The notes beneath the pieces are model-generated. The model saw only the letters and a list, made by a program, of their open reading frames with translations, was not told the origin of the DNA and ran no database searches. From Parietaria judaica (lineage: Eukaryota > Streptophyta > Magnoliopsida > Rosales > Urticaceae), in contig OX940868.1 in the NCBI GenBank assembly GCA_954871525.1, positions 18,843,056 through 18,907,055 on the forward strand: a stretch of 64,000 bases of DNA. The letters are read 5' to 3'. The stretch's first letter is position 1, and each line of letters opens with the position of its first letter. This document shows positions 24,429 to 34,759 of the stretch, piece after piece. The position numbers were made by a program, and so were the translations under genes.

Positions 24429-24632
24429 TCTGCCACCAGAGAACATTTACGTCAACCTTATTTAGCATACAATGGACACTACACATGTCAACTAATTAAA
24501 GACCCGATTCAACATCATATCCGAAAATTCTATCGGAGACCGTGGATTCGACGTTCTAATCCTTCAATAGAAATCGCCTAATGTCCTCCTTTTAGTGTTA
24601 CGGAGATTGAATTCAAGATTCAATATGGATTC

Positions 24633-25197
24633 CTAATGTGACTCGGCCAACTATGAAAATGCACTGTATTTAGGGGTGATAATTAGAGACCAGACACAAA
24701 ACACGAAACAATTACGACACGATTTAAACGGGTTTGGTTCTATCATAAATAAATCTGAGTCCAACCGTGATGAACACGATTAACACGATAAAATAACAGA
24801 TAAACGCAGTACGAAGTACGAACACGATGGGACCCAATCGGACACGATTAAGGAGGAAAAAGTTACACTTTATATATATTATTATGAGTTATAATACTTA
24901 TGTTATATAACATTTATGTTTTTTATTTTATAATTTACATCGTTCGATTGATGAACATGAAAAATTCTTAGTAAATTTTAAAATATTAAAAACTATAATT
25001 AAGTAAATTAAGTTAAATGAGTATAAATTGAATGAATTATCATTTTAAAAATACATGAGTAGACACGATAAACATGTTAATTAAATGGGACGGATCAGAA
25101 TCTCATCTTTTAACACGATTAATAAATTAGGCGGGTATTAATCTAAATAAAATAAGTAAAAATCTGTTAAGATCCAACCCGAACACGACATAGACCC
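24633..25197. repeat. Dispersed repeat, copy 1 (about 560 bp)
   Basis: It is similar along its length to 61874-62398. Shared landmarks are TGTGACTCGGCCAACTATG, GACAC.AAACAC.AAACAATT, CGACACGATTTAAA and AGATC.AA.CCGAACACGAC. The rearranged ACACGA motifs are typical of an eroded plant repeat. It directly abuts the eRF1-derived cassette at 25199. Confidence 0.75.
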
Positions 25198-25198
25198 C

Positions 25199-25488
25199 GA
25201 CTTTCCAAAAGTGAAAAAGATAAGATATTAATGCAGCTAATTTCCGTATAACTATACAGAAAAGAATTGTGAAAATTAAAACCCAAAATCTTGTTCGATT
25301 TCTCCCGCGAGTGAGTGAGCCTTCGTTTTCTCAGAGTTTCAGAACCCAACTCGTCTCTCTCAATTTCTTCGATTCTCAATCCTAATTCTCTTTCGATTTC
25401 TTCTTCTCTCGTTCATTATTGGATCCTCTCAAAGAGAGTCTCTGTTTGAAATAATCTCGATGATCGATTTACTTTTTCTTTGAAACCA
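25199..25488 (+). promoter_or_regulatory. eRF1-type promoter/5'-UTR cassette fused to an ISY1 fragment
   Basis: It is collinear with 34068-34350 and with 27452-27690, which precede the sugar transferase gene and the eRF1 pseudogene. Shared landmarks are TTCCAAAAGTGAAAAAGATA, AACCCAAAATCTTGTTCG, GAGTGAGTGAGCCTTCGTT and ATGATCGATTTAC..TTTTC. The GTAAAC splice donor of the other copies is deleted here. The cassette ends exactly where the ISY1 fragment begins. Confidence 0.78.
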
Positions 25489-25853
25489 TAAAGGAGGGGG
25501 AGGAGGAGAAGAAGAAGCCCAAGGAGTGCCGCCCCTTCCTTGCCTCCGAGTGCCGCGACCTCGCCGACAAGTGGCGCCAGCAGATCCTCCGCGAGATCGG
25601 CCGCAAGGTCGCCGAGATCTAGAACGAGGGCCTCGGCGAGCACCGCCTCCGCGACCTCAACGACGAGATCAACAAGCTCATCCGCGAGAAGGCCCACTGG
25701 GAGCGCCGCATCGTCGAGCTCGGCGGCGCCAACTACGCCAAGCACTCCGCCAAGATGACCGACCTCGACGGCAACATTGTCGACGTCCCCAACCCGAAGA
25801 CCGCGGCGCAGGCTACCGATACTTCGGCGCGGCGAAGAAGCTCCCCGGCGTGC
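25485..25853 (+). pseudogene. Truncated ISY1 copy
   Basis: It covers roughly codons 17-143 of ISY1 at very high nucleotide identity, then stops abruptly at GGCGTG. Lesions are an altered Met codon (ATA) at the left edge, a 6-bp deletion (one GCCGAC unit), an in-frame TAG at 25620-25622 replacing CAG, and a 1-bp loss near 25800. It has neither the ISY1 start nor its C-terminal half. Its GC richness stands out against the flanks. The junction to an eRF1 leader makes a chimeric, non-functional locus. Confidence 0.93.
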
Positions 25854-25965
25854 ACATGTACCGCCCAATAATAATTACAGAAATAATTTGAATGTTACTA
25901 TCAAAATAAATAGCATAATTAGCCTAATAATACATATAAAGTTATAAGCAACCTAGGGTTGACGC

Positions 25966-26061
25966 CTAGATCTTCTTGGTCGGTCGTGTTCTTGACTTGG
26001 GCTCAGGGCTCCGCCTTTGTGTGTTATGAATCTGCCTACTTCCAGGTTTACCATAAGATTC
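25966..26061 (-). pseudogene. Terminal-exon fragment of an unidentified basic, SP/RT-rich protein, copy 2
   Basis: On the minus strand a strong acceptor (a T-run, then CTTAG) precedes 31 codons beginning ESYGKPGSRQIHNTQ and ending PEPKSRTRPTKKI, then TAG. Codon structure and acceptor suggest the true last exon of a nuclear, SR-like protein. No other exon is visible upstream (26062-27200), so it is probably an isolated fragment. The 3' flank (25872-25965) is shared with copy 1. Parent gene unknown. Confidence 0.55.
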
Positions 26062-27220
26062 CTAAGAAAAAAAAAAAAAAAGTATCTCGATGAATAAAGA
26101 AACACTGTTTTAGCTCACATACATCATATTTTTATGTTGTTGGGACTTTTGGAACATTAGTTGTAATAGTATTATTAGGTCATTAAAATAGCGGACGTTT
26201 TCAAACCGTCGTGCAAGAACTTTGCACGACGCTCGATTCTGCAAAAAAAAAAAAACGTAGTAAATTTTTTAAATGTTATTATGTGCAGTAGCGTCATAGC
26301 GTAAATAAATTAGCTAAATTTATTTTATAGCTTTCGACCCAAATGGGCCCACACGCACAATGCCCTCATATTGGCATTGGACCCAAACGGGCCCACACTC
26401 CCAAGGGGCTTTCGGGGCCCACTCGGAGCCCGGTAAGTTGTCATAAATTAATTATTTTTAATTAGATGACATAATAGATGACTCATTTAATGATAAAAAA
26501 CTCATTAGGTTATTAAAGTTTCGAGTTATATATACCCTGTTAATGACACACATTAGGCATCCTAAACATAATTTCCTCAAGAGAATTTGCACCCGTGTGG
26601 GAGACCTAGCCGTCATCCAAGGCCGAGAAGGATGTAGTAAATCTGACGAGGTGTTTTCGAGCTATACCATATAGAGTTTCCGCAACAACTTGGTGGACGA
26701 CATGTAGGTTTGATAATTTTCAAGCCGTGATCTGAGCACAAGCCGCATGCAATCTGAGGAGCAATCGGCGACAATCCCTAGGCGGCAAAAGTCGTTGAAG
26801 TTTGGTAACGTGTCGAAACTTTAGTCTCTTAATTTACGTGTTTAATCTAGATAATTAATTCAAGGATCTCTCGAGATTGAAAATAATCCACGAAAAAACC
26901 CAATACTTCCTACGTTTTCAAACCCAATCATATGTTTGAGGCTCACAAATAACATGGAGAGTTTTGCCTCACAATTTCAGCTCTTATTTATATTTTATTT
27001 TCGCGACTATGGATATACACGTCTAAAACAATGATTAAAATCTATTATAATATAATTTCCATTCATCGCTAGCATTTCTATAACGTGAAATTTGATGTCG
27101 TTTACAACTTGGTTTGTGTCGTTATGTGTTGTTGAACTTAAGGCAAAATAAGCTTCAGATTTGATTTTCTGTTTGGCTCGTAGTCTTCGATTTTTTTGTT
27201 TGCCTCCAAAATTCTCTCGG
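26062..27220. other. Gene-free region with GGGCCCAC-rich block and a hairpin
   Basis: GGGCCCACAC occurs twice near 26345-26400. A perfect 10-bp stem hairpin sits at 26207-26231. The rest, including a moderately GC-rich stretch 26580-26770, shows no clear ORF. Confidence 0.4.
26207..26231. repeat. Perfect hairpin, 10-bp stem
   Basis: CGTCGTGCAA and TTGCACGACG are separated by GAACT. Such GC-containing subterminal palindromes are common in CACTA transposons, but no CACTA terminus was found nearby. Confidence 0.7.
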
Positions 27221-27221
27221 A

Positions 27222-27485
27222 ATGAGGAGAGAGCATTTGAATCTGAGGTGGGAAGAGACTGTGCGAGTTCATCGAAGTAGGCGCAATCCGCGAGTTGAGG
27301 TGGTGGAGGTCAAATGCGACGATCTTTCTCCGCCTGGTGAAGCTCCTCCGGCAGCTGAGCAGCACAATGAAGCTCCTCCGGCGCCTAAGCAGCATGACAA
27401 AGCTCCTCTTCAGTCCGATGGTGATGACATATTAATGTGCGTAAGATTAGCATATAACATATTCTTCGATTTTTCCTGCGAATGA
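27222..27485 (+). CDS. Hypothetical short ORF, doubtful
   Basis: 87 codons with a tandem AP-rich segment (EAPPAAEQHNEAPPAPKQHD). No family recognised. The 3' end runs into the eRF1-like leader at 27452, so the C-terminus is unlikely to be real. It may be a captured gene fragment. Confidence 0.2.
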   Translation: MRREHLNLRWEETVRVHRSRRNPRVEVVEVKCDDLSPPGEAPPAAEQHNEAPPAPKQHDKAPLQSDGDDILMCVRLAYNIFFDFSCE

Positions 27486-28573
27486 GTGAGCCTTCTCTCT
27501 CAGAGTTTCATAGGTAAACCCCGGTTTCTTCAATTTCTTCGATTCTCGATCGCAATTCTCTTTTATTTCCTTCTTTTTCTTCCTCGATTTCTTGTTATTC
27601 TCTCGTTGATAATCGGATCCTCTCAGTGTGAATCTCTGTTTAAAACAATTTCAATGATCGATTTACCTTTTCTTTTTCTTTGAAACTATGATCTTCTTTT
27701 GCATGGCCGGCCCAATCTATGGGCGAGTTGGGCGATCGCCCAATGCCCCTTTTAGACTAGTCTATTAATGTGTTTTATGAGTTTTGCTATATCGTATAGC
27801 TCCTGCAATACCGTAATCCAACAGCTCTTGCAATATTGTATTGCAGGCTCTCAAAAATGTCTCATATTAATAATTCGCCCAAGGCCCCGAAAAGGGTTGG
27901 GCCGGCGCTGGTCTTTTGCTATGATTTTCTTTGAAATTGTTGATTGGAATCTCGTTTTTTAACACTTTCTTCTCTCTCGAATTCTTCGATTCTCAATCCC
28001 AATTCTCTTTGATTTCCTTATTGATCTTGTTATTCTCTCGTTGATAATCAAATCCTCTCAATATGAGTCTCTGTTTGAAATAATTTCGATGATCGATTTA
28101 CCTTTTCTTTTTCTTTGAAACTATGATCGTCATTTGCTATGATTTTCTTTGAAATTGTTGATTGGAATCTCATTTTTTCTAATCTGATTCAATGCATGAA
28201 AGAAGATTTTGATTGTTTATGCGAACATGATTTGATTTATGTCCATAACCTATTAGTTTTGAAGTTGTTTTTTGTATTTGTGATACAATTTTGTCAATAA
28301 GACTAATAGAACTTGAGATTGTTACGCTATTATTCAATTGCAGTATAGTTGAACATTGGATAGCTATAGTATTAGTCTATGCATGGGATGTGTGTTTAGA
28401 TAATGACCGCTATCTTGCACTGCACTCGATTCACGTTTCTTTTCTATAATGCTTTAATTTCGTTGGTTAATAGTTCCCGATTTGCGATCTATTGTTCTGT
28501 GGGACTTCGTTTGGCCAGTTGCTTTCGCTAATATAATTTTTAAAGTGATTTTTTTTTTAACCAGCAGCTTACA
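27452..28573 (+). promoter_or_regulatory. 5'-UTR exon and intron of the broken eRF1 copy
   Basis: Leader exon up to about 27513 (donor ATAG|GTAAAC), then a long T-rich intron ending TTTTTTTAACCAG just before CAGCTTACAATGG. Within the intron about 200 bp is tandemly duplicated (27519-27962 without the MITE, and 27965-28180; both carry GATGATCGATTTACC..TTTTC and CTTTGAAATTGTTGATTGGA). A 209-bp MITE sits in the first unit. It is homologous to the cassettes at 25199, 33880 and 52961. Confidence 0.72.
27702..27910. mobile_element. hAT MITE in the eRF1 leader intron
   Basis: 209 bp with inverted ends CATGGCCGGCCCAA / CAGCGCCGGCCCAA. It is flanked by an 8-bp duplication with one mismatch (TTCTTTTG, 27694-27701; GTCTTTTG, 27911-27918). 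The homologous cassettes lack it. Confidence 0.82.
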
Positions 28574-28825
28574 ATGGCGATTCCCAAGATATTTGGAAGG
28601 TCAAGAAATTGGAAGGTCAAGAAATTGATTAAAGAACTCGAAGCTGCAAAGGGAAACAACACGAGCATGATCTCTCTCATCATGACTCCTCGTGATTAGG
28701 TGTATGAATTTGGAACCGCTTCCCATATCAAAAGTAGAGTGAATCGTCAGTCTGTTTTAAGAGCAATTACATCTGCACAGCAAGCAGAGACTGAAACTCT
28801 ACAACAAGGTCCCTCCAAATGGGCT

Positions 28826-29811
28826 TGATCAGTGCTGAAAAGAACTACAATTTATATAGTTTAATTGATAATAATTGTGAGATTATTAGAATTAAGCTAT
28901 GGTAATTATGCTAATTATATCCCGAAACACGCTTGAGATTACTCCATGTGATTTTATCTAATTGATTTGGATTTAGCTTGTTTTTATTTGAATTGATTTT
29001 ATTGTGATACTTTTTCACGAAATAAATTAAATAAGGACTTTGAGCAAATTGCACTATGTTGGTACCATGCACACGTCTTCAAAGAAAGCCCACTAAATAA
29101 GGAGCAAAATCAAATCCCACCAAATCTCACTCACAAAGTCATCGCACAAATAAAAGAAATAACCCCAAATAATTGACCATCGATTACACGCTCTGGGAGT
29201 GCTATAAATAAGAGCCATAGGGTTTTACTCGTGAGAGAACGATTCGACGCAGAGAGAAAATACAGAGAGATTAATTTAGTGTTCTAGTCTTCTTCTATCT
29301 TGGAGTCATGTCAAGTTCTGGCTAAGCTCTCATATACGGCTAAAGATGAATTTTATTATCAAGTTTTTCATTATTAAATTTTAATGCAATTATTCTTCTA
29401 GTTTTGCTATGTTCAAGATATGTTAGTTTTTCGGTTTATGTGTTATCATTCTTCATATAGATTCAGTCATGCTTTTTCTATGTGATTTTTATAGTGCATT
29501 ATTCCAATATATCGTTGCACACTTTTTCATATCAACACAATATCAGAGATCTAATTAGCATTATTATTAGTAACTTTTTAACGAGATAATAAAAGGATTC
29601 CCGAAGCTTTGTCGTTTCTCTACATATAATTCTCACTTTCGTTTTCATTATTATCCTCTTGATCTCATAATTATTATTTTCATGTTTATTTATCTTCAAC
29701 AATTGTTCTTTGAGAATCAGATTCTCTTTATTTCGCCTCCTTGTGGATACGACTTCGCTTTCGTTGTGCTACACACGACCGCTTAGCGAGAGTACATTTT
29801 GAGCATGATCA
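28826..29811 (+). mobile_element. Solo LTR (986 bp), Gypsy-like, inside eRF1 copy 1
   Basis: It begins and ends with TGATCA and has a perfect 5-bp duplication GGGCT (28821-28825, 29812-29816) that splits the codons for the conserved NGL segment. A plus-strand TATA box (GCTATAAATAAGAGCC, about 29208-29223) and CTCCTTGTGGATACGAC near the 3' end fit a plant Ty3/Gypsy LTR. No interior remains. Confidence 0.9.
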
Positions 29812-31715
29812 GGGCTCGTTCTCTACACGGTGACCACTAGTTTCGAGCCTTTTAGGCCGATCAATGCATCGCTATACCTCTGTGACAACAAGTTCCACAC
29901 CGAAGCTCTAAACGAGCGGCTCGAATCTGATGAAAAGTTTGGCTTCATTGTGATGGATGGACATGGTACCCTTTTCGCGACTCTGAGTTGTAAGACGAGG
30001 GAAGTTTTGCATAAGTTAGTGTTGACCTTCCAAAGAAGCACGGGAGAGGAGGACAATAAGCTCTGCGTTTCGCCCGACAGAGAATGGAGAAGCGCCACAA
30101 TTATCTGAGGAAAACAACAGAACTTGCAACTCAGTTCTACATCAACCCAGCTACTAGCCAACCCAATGTTTCAGGGTTAATTCTTGCGGGATGCGCTGAC
30201 TTCAAAACCGAGCTGAGTCAGTCTGACATGTTTGACCCTCAGCTTAATGCCAAGATTTTGAACGTTGTGGACGTTGTAGAGGGCGATTTTCACCACCTTA
30301 CAGTCACAAGGAAAACCGTAAAGAACGCAATAAAATATATACACGATTATTCCCTGATTTATTTATCCCGAAAGGACTCGGTTATTCTCGTTTTCTTGGA
30401 CAATCGAAGAATAATGATAAATATATGATTTGATGCCGCACCACGCCGCCATCGACGAGGCTGCCTACGAACCCGGCGAACCGGGATCAGGTCATCACGT
30501 AGTTCAATGAGTTTTGGCTTGATCTCTTTATTCATTCTCTTCTCTCTTTCGTTGGTTTTCTTCTCTCTTCTTTCTCTTTCCTCTCTTTTTCTTTCTTCTT
30601 GGCTGATTGTCTCTCGGCTGAATTTTTTTGGATCCCCTCTTAATGAGGTTTCTTTTATTATTTATAGGGTTAGGGTTGATTGAGCCTTTTCACTTTGGGC
30701 TTTTTCTGCGAATTGGGCATTTCTTCATGGGTTAAGCCTTCCCTCACAAACTAGCCTTTTATGTTGACTATGGTCAACATATTTCTTGGCTATATTCAAC
30801 GTCGTTTTTGGGCCATAATGGCACACGTTATGTCAAGGATGGATTTGACGAAATCCGACATCAACAGTTAGTCCCCCATTTTATCAAGTGTAAAACACTT
30901 GGTAAAATGAAAGATAAACTATTAATTTCGAACTTTGTTGACCACTCTGGTTGACGCGATTACCCCGAGAAATGTTGTCGGAGAAATTTATCGTAATCTG
31001 CTGGTTGGTGGATTTCATTTGGGAGGCTGATGCAGAATCTTGCTGAGTTGTAGTTGGTTTCGACGGATGGAGCATCTTTCTCATGGCGATGACGTCTTCT
31101 TTGACAAACTCCTCGTGACGACGAGCTCGCTATATCAATGAACTCATCGCGGTGATGAACTTCTTCCTACGACGATCTTTTCTTCTCGGCGATAAGCTCC
31201 TCTAATAGTGACGAACTATTCTCGTGGTATGCGTCCTCGACCAGCTTATCGCCTAGCTGTTATCGGGCATGAATTTTATCGCTCAGCCTCCTCTCCGCAA
31301 ACAGCCCTCGTGCTGTCCAGCGAGTAGCTCTTCGTCGTTCGTCGGAGCAGCTCTTGAAGAAACTTATCGCTATTATCAATTGACGTCTCCACGATAAGCT
31401 TCTCAACGACAAGCATCTTCGAAGATGATCATTTATTTCTCTTGTTGTACTTACTTTGTATTATTTATTTATTATTATTTTTTTTAGCTTGATGAAAATG
31501 TCAGAATGTACATCTCCTCCCCGACAATATTATCAATAAAGTAGAAGACTTTTTCCCTTTTACCGCGTCGTCGCCATGTCGTTCCTTTTGCATTCTTTCT
31601 TTCATTACTATCCGGCTATTTTCAAATTCCTTCTCGCAGGTTGATGAGACTTGTCACGATTCTTGTCCGTTGAGATACCCCGAGGACGTGTTAGCCTCAT
31701 TTCTCGACGAGAGCG

Positions 31716-31931
31716 ATGAGCACTCTGCCATCCTCGAGGAGTACCGTCGCCACGCTCTCCGAGGACCCGAACGATGAGGCTCTCCCAGCTTCTTCGGGCA
31801 TTCTTCTCGAGTTCATGAGGCGAGACCCGAAGCATTATGCCGCGGTGGAGAGGCTTCTTATGGATGTCCTGGTTGAGAGCGCGGAGTTCGTCATAGAGCA
31901 AGTCGCCGACAAAGTTGTTCGGGATGATTGA
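31716..31931 (+). other. ORF antisense to the Tat-like element
   Basis: 71 codons, with coding-like composition at the end (ILLEFMRRDPKHYAAVERLL then an acidic C-terminus DKVVRDD). The ORF could extend upstream with frameshifts (from about 31640). It is antisense to the inferred element direction, as are the additional ORFs described in some Tat-lineage elements. No domain recognised. Confidence 0.4.
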
Positions 31932-31984
31932 CCTTCCTCTATTTCCTTTTGTAAATTATTTTGTGGCTGCAATGTATCAATCAG

Positions 31985-32537
31985 GATTTGCGCCGGAGCG
32001 GCTTTGTATTTTTCCTGGGTATGCGCAGTAGCGTCTTACGTACCAGGCTGTGCGCCGTAGCGGCTTTGTATTTCTCCGGTATGCGCCGTAGCGTCTTACG
32101 TATCAGGCGTTGCGCCGGAGCGACTTGTTATTTTGCCTGGTATGCGCCGTAGCGTCTTACGTATCGGGCGTTGCGCCGGAGCGACTTGTTATTTTGCCGG
32201 TATGCGCCGTAGCGTCTTACATATCGGGCGTTGCGCCGGAGCGTCTTGTTATTTTCCCGGTATGCGGCGTAGCGTCTTATGTGCCGAGTGTTGCGCCAGA
32301 GCGACTTGTTATTTTGCCGGTATGCGCCGTATCGTCTTATGTGCCGAGCATTGCGCCGGAGCGACTTGTTATTTTGCCGGTATGCGCAATAGCGTCTTAC
32401 GTACCAGGCTTTGTGCCGGAGCGACTAGTTATTTTGCCGGTATGCGCCGTAGCGTCTTACGTATCAGGCGTTGCGCCAGAGCGTTTTGTTATTTTCCCGG
32501 TATGCGCCGTAGCGTCTTACGTACCAGGCTTTGCGCC
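31985..32537. repeat. 60-bp tandem array, about nine copies
   Basis: The unit is built around TGCGCCGGAGCGACTTGTT, a TTTTGCCGGTATGCGCCGTA core and GCGTCTTACGTA. The period is 60, occasionally 61. Because 60 is divisible by three, two overlapping plus-strand frames stay open for 138-162 codons and spell a 20-residue repeat (for example CAVASYVSGVAPERLVILPV). Probably a minisatellite of the retroelement rather than a protein gene. Confidence 0.92.
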
Positions 32538-32993
32538 GGATGGATTTGACGAAATCCGACATCAACAGACGTGTCTTATGGAGGGGAGGACGATTTAAAC
32601 CAGGCGGTCAAACTGTCCTCGGAGATCCTTTCGAGTGTTGTTTATCCAAGAAAAACACTTGATTGGAAAATATTTTGCGGAGATAAAGCAAGAAATTGGG
32701 GAATACGTTGTTGGTGTCAATGACACGCTGAAAGCTCTTGAAATGGGTACTGTGGAAATTCTCATAGTATGGGAAAGTTTGCACATTAATAGGTACGACT
32801 TGAAGAATGATACAACTGGTGAAATTATTGTAAAGCACTTGAACAAGGAAAAGGAAAGCGATGCAAACAACTCTGGGATCCGGTTACCAACGTCGAATTG
32901 GAAACTCAAGCGAATACATCGTTGCTCGAGTGGTTTGCCAATGAATACCATAAATTTGGGTATTCGCTTGAATTTGTGACCAATAAATCTCGA

Positions 32994-33879
32994 GTGGTTA
33001 ACCTGTGTACGGACTTCATGCAATTTTAATTTTAAAATAAAGTTTTACGTAATAACCCGAATTTGAACTTGAATTTATATTTAAAAAAACTTGAAATAAT
33101 TATAATCAAAGTTCGAATATCATACTATATCTTAAACATAGTTCATACTATATCTTAAAAATCCACATCGCTAAACATCATTAATCATCTTGACATTCGG
33201 ATTGCTACACATAGTACAAAAAAAAAAAAAAAAACATCCGGATTGCTATGGATAGCACAAAAACATTGAACGACATCATTTTGAGCTAAATAAAACGACA
33301 TCAGTTTTTACTAAAACATGACTAATCCACTTAGAGAAATAATGAGGTACTTTTTGGGTAAAAAAAATTCTAAATATTTATATGTATATATATATTTAAT
33401 AAGCGGGTTTTAGTAACCTACTAACCGGGTTCCGGGGTTATTATTCTCTAAATCCGGGACCCGGATTCGGTTTAATCCGGATGCGAGTTTTTAATAAATC
33501 GGTTCCGTTTTAACCCGGATTAATATGGTTCCGTTTTTTTTTTAATGCGGTTACGGTATGGATGCGGTTTTAAACCCGCATTTCAAGGTTTTATTTACAC
33601 CACGTATGTCGTATGTCGTTTTTTTTGTGTGGACAAATTCTCCTATTTACGTTATAATTTTGGAATATAAATTAATTATCGTTTTCAATGAGAAGCAACT
33701 TAGTTAACTGTCGTTTGAGCATGTTAAGCTTTTCTATAGATATTGAACTATGAGAAATACGCAACTCTGTGTGTATTATATATATATATATATCATATAT
33801 GTATAGTGGCACAATACAAGTAAGAGTTATAGACCTGTTTTTTTTTTTTTTCATTGATTATTATGGCACAGTAAAAATT
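32994..33879. other. Spacer with eroded GGTTT/CCGGAT repeat
   Basis: At 33400-33600 GGTT, CCGG and GCGGTTTTAAACCCGC motifs form a degenerate repeat block ending near TTTACACCACG, similar in style to 7625-7790 and probably a MITE remnant. No gene. Confidence 0.4.
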
Positions 33880-34735
33880 GAGGATAATATAGTTAAAAAT
33901 TACTTTATGATTTTTTAATAAAATGATTTACGTTCCATAATTAATAAATACAATATTAAAGATAAAGTTAAATACTTTACTCATAAGTCATAAGCAAAAT
34001 AAGCGGCATTAACGTCCAATCTTTTCACTTTTGGCAAAGCATATTCCCAATCATTAGGCCGCTGATTTCCAAAAGTGAAAAAGATAAGATATTAATGCCG
34101 CTAATTTCTGTAGGATTATTATATAAAGAAAGAAGAATTGTGAAAGTTAAAACCCAAAATCTTGTTCGATTTCTCCCGCGAGTGAGTGAGCCTTCGTTCT
34201 CTCAGAGGTAAACCCAACTCGTGTCTCTCGAATTCTTTGATTCTCAATCCCAATTCTTTCTCGATTTCTTGTTACTGATTATCGGATCCTCTCCACGTGA
34301 GTCTCTCTATGATCGATTTACCTTTTCTTTTACTTTGAAACTATGATCGTTTTTTGCTATTATTTTCTTTGAAATTGTTGATTGGAATCTGGGTTTCGGC
34401 GTTGGAAAATATATTGTTTTTCAATAATAGCTTGAGTGGAGTGGATTTCTATCTGTATCAATGAATGAAAGATGTGTTTTTGATTTGTGATACTCCTTTA
34501 TGAGTCAAATTTGTGAATCAGACTAATAGAAGTTGAGATTGTAATATAATTAATATTATTAATCAATTCTCAATGTAGTTGAACATTGGATAGCTATAGT
34601 ATTAGTTGGGATATGAGTTTAGACTATGACCGATATCTTTTCTATAATGCCTTAATTTTCGTAGGTTCCCAATTTCCAATCTAATGTTCTGTGGGACTTC
34701 GATTGGCAAATTGTTTTCGCTGATTACTACGCTTT
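33880..34735 (+). promoter_or_regulatory. eRF1-type promoter/5'-UTR/intron cassette upstream of the sugar transferase gene
   Basis: It matches 52961-53095 plus 55975-56062 (promoter part) and 27452-28550 (leader exon plus intron part). Shared landmarks are TAGTTAAAAATTACTT, AAAAAGATAAGATATTAATG, a CCCGCGAGTGAGTGAGCCTT leader, TTGAACATTGGATAGCTATA and TTCTGTGGGACTTCG. The donor CAGAG|GTAAAC (34207/34208) is intact. Homology ends about 40 bp before ATG 34760, and a possible acceptor TTTTCAAG lies near 34739. The sugar transferase gene therefore appears to sit behind a copied eRF1 promoter. Confidence 0.72.
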
Positions 34736-34759
34736 TCAAGTCTTACTCTCTACACCGCC

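Larger units (their letters stand above)
30275..32567 (-). mobile_element. Deleted Ty3/Gypsy (Tat-like) retroelement inside eRF1 copy 1
   Basis: A perfect 5-bp duplication GACGT (30270-30274, 32568-32572) borders the insertion. The left end is a full LTR, 30275-30866 (TGTAGA...TCAACA). The right end keeps only the last about 30 bp of a second LTR (32538-32567, identical to 30837-30866). A minus-strand TATA box (CCCTATAAATAATAAAAG, near 30650-30668) and a purine-rich tract (AAAATGGGGGACTAAC) next to the left LTR set the orientation as minus. gag-pol is absent. The interior keeps a plus-strand ORF (31716-31931) and a 60-bp tandem array. The layout fits the 3' part of a Tat/Ogre-like element, but this is inferred. 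Confidence 0.8.
28574..32993 (+). pseudogene. eRF1 (peptide chain release factor 1) pseudogene, copy 1
   Basis: eRF1 decodes stop codons and triggers peptide release. Homologous pieces occur in order: 28574-28825 (N domain), 29812-30274 (end of N domain, GGQ region, start of C domain), 32568-32993 (C domain). Two LTR-derived insertions separate them. Other lesions are an in-frame TAG at the GATTAG near 28694, an internal loss of several codons before GAATTTGGAACC, loss of about 35 bp at 29833, and TAA just after the GGQ codons. Homology ends near TCTCGAGTGG at 32993, so the last about 40 codons are missing. Compared with the 57077 copy it is clearly more decayed. Confidence 0.93.

Noticed and set aside
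31985..32537. CRISPR-like regular array
   Set aside because: The whole 60-bp unit is repeated, with no unique spacers, in a plant genome within a retroelement.
32110..32598. 162-codon repetitive protein ORF
   Set aside because: Product of a 60-bp tandem array whose length is a multiple of three; it runs out into eRF1 pseudogene sequence.
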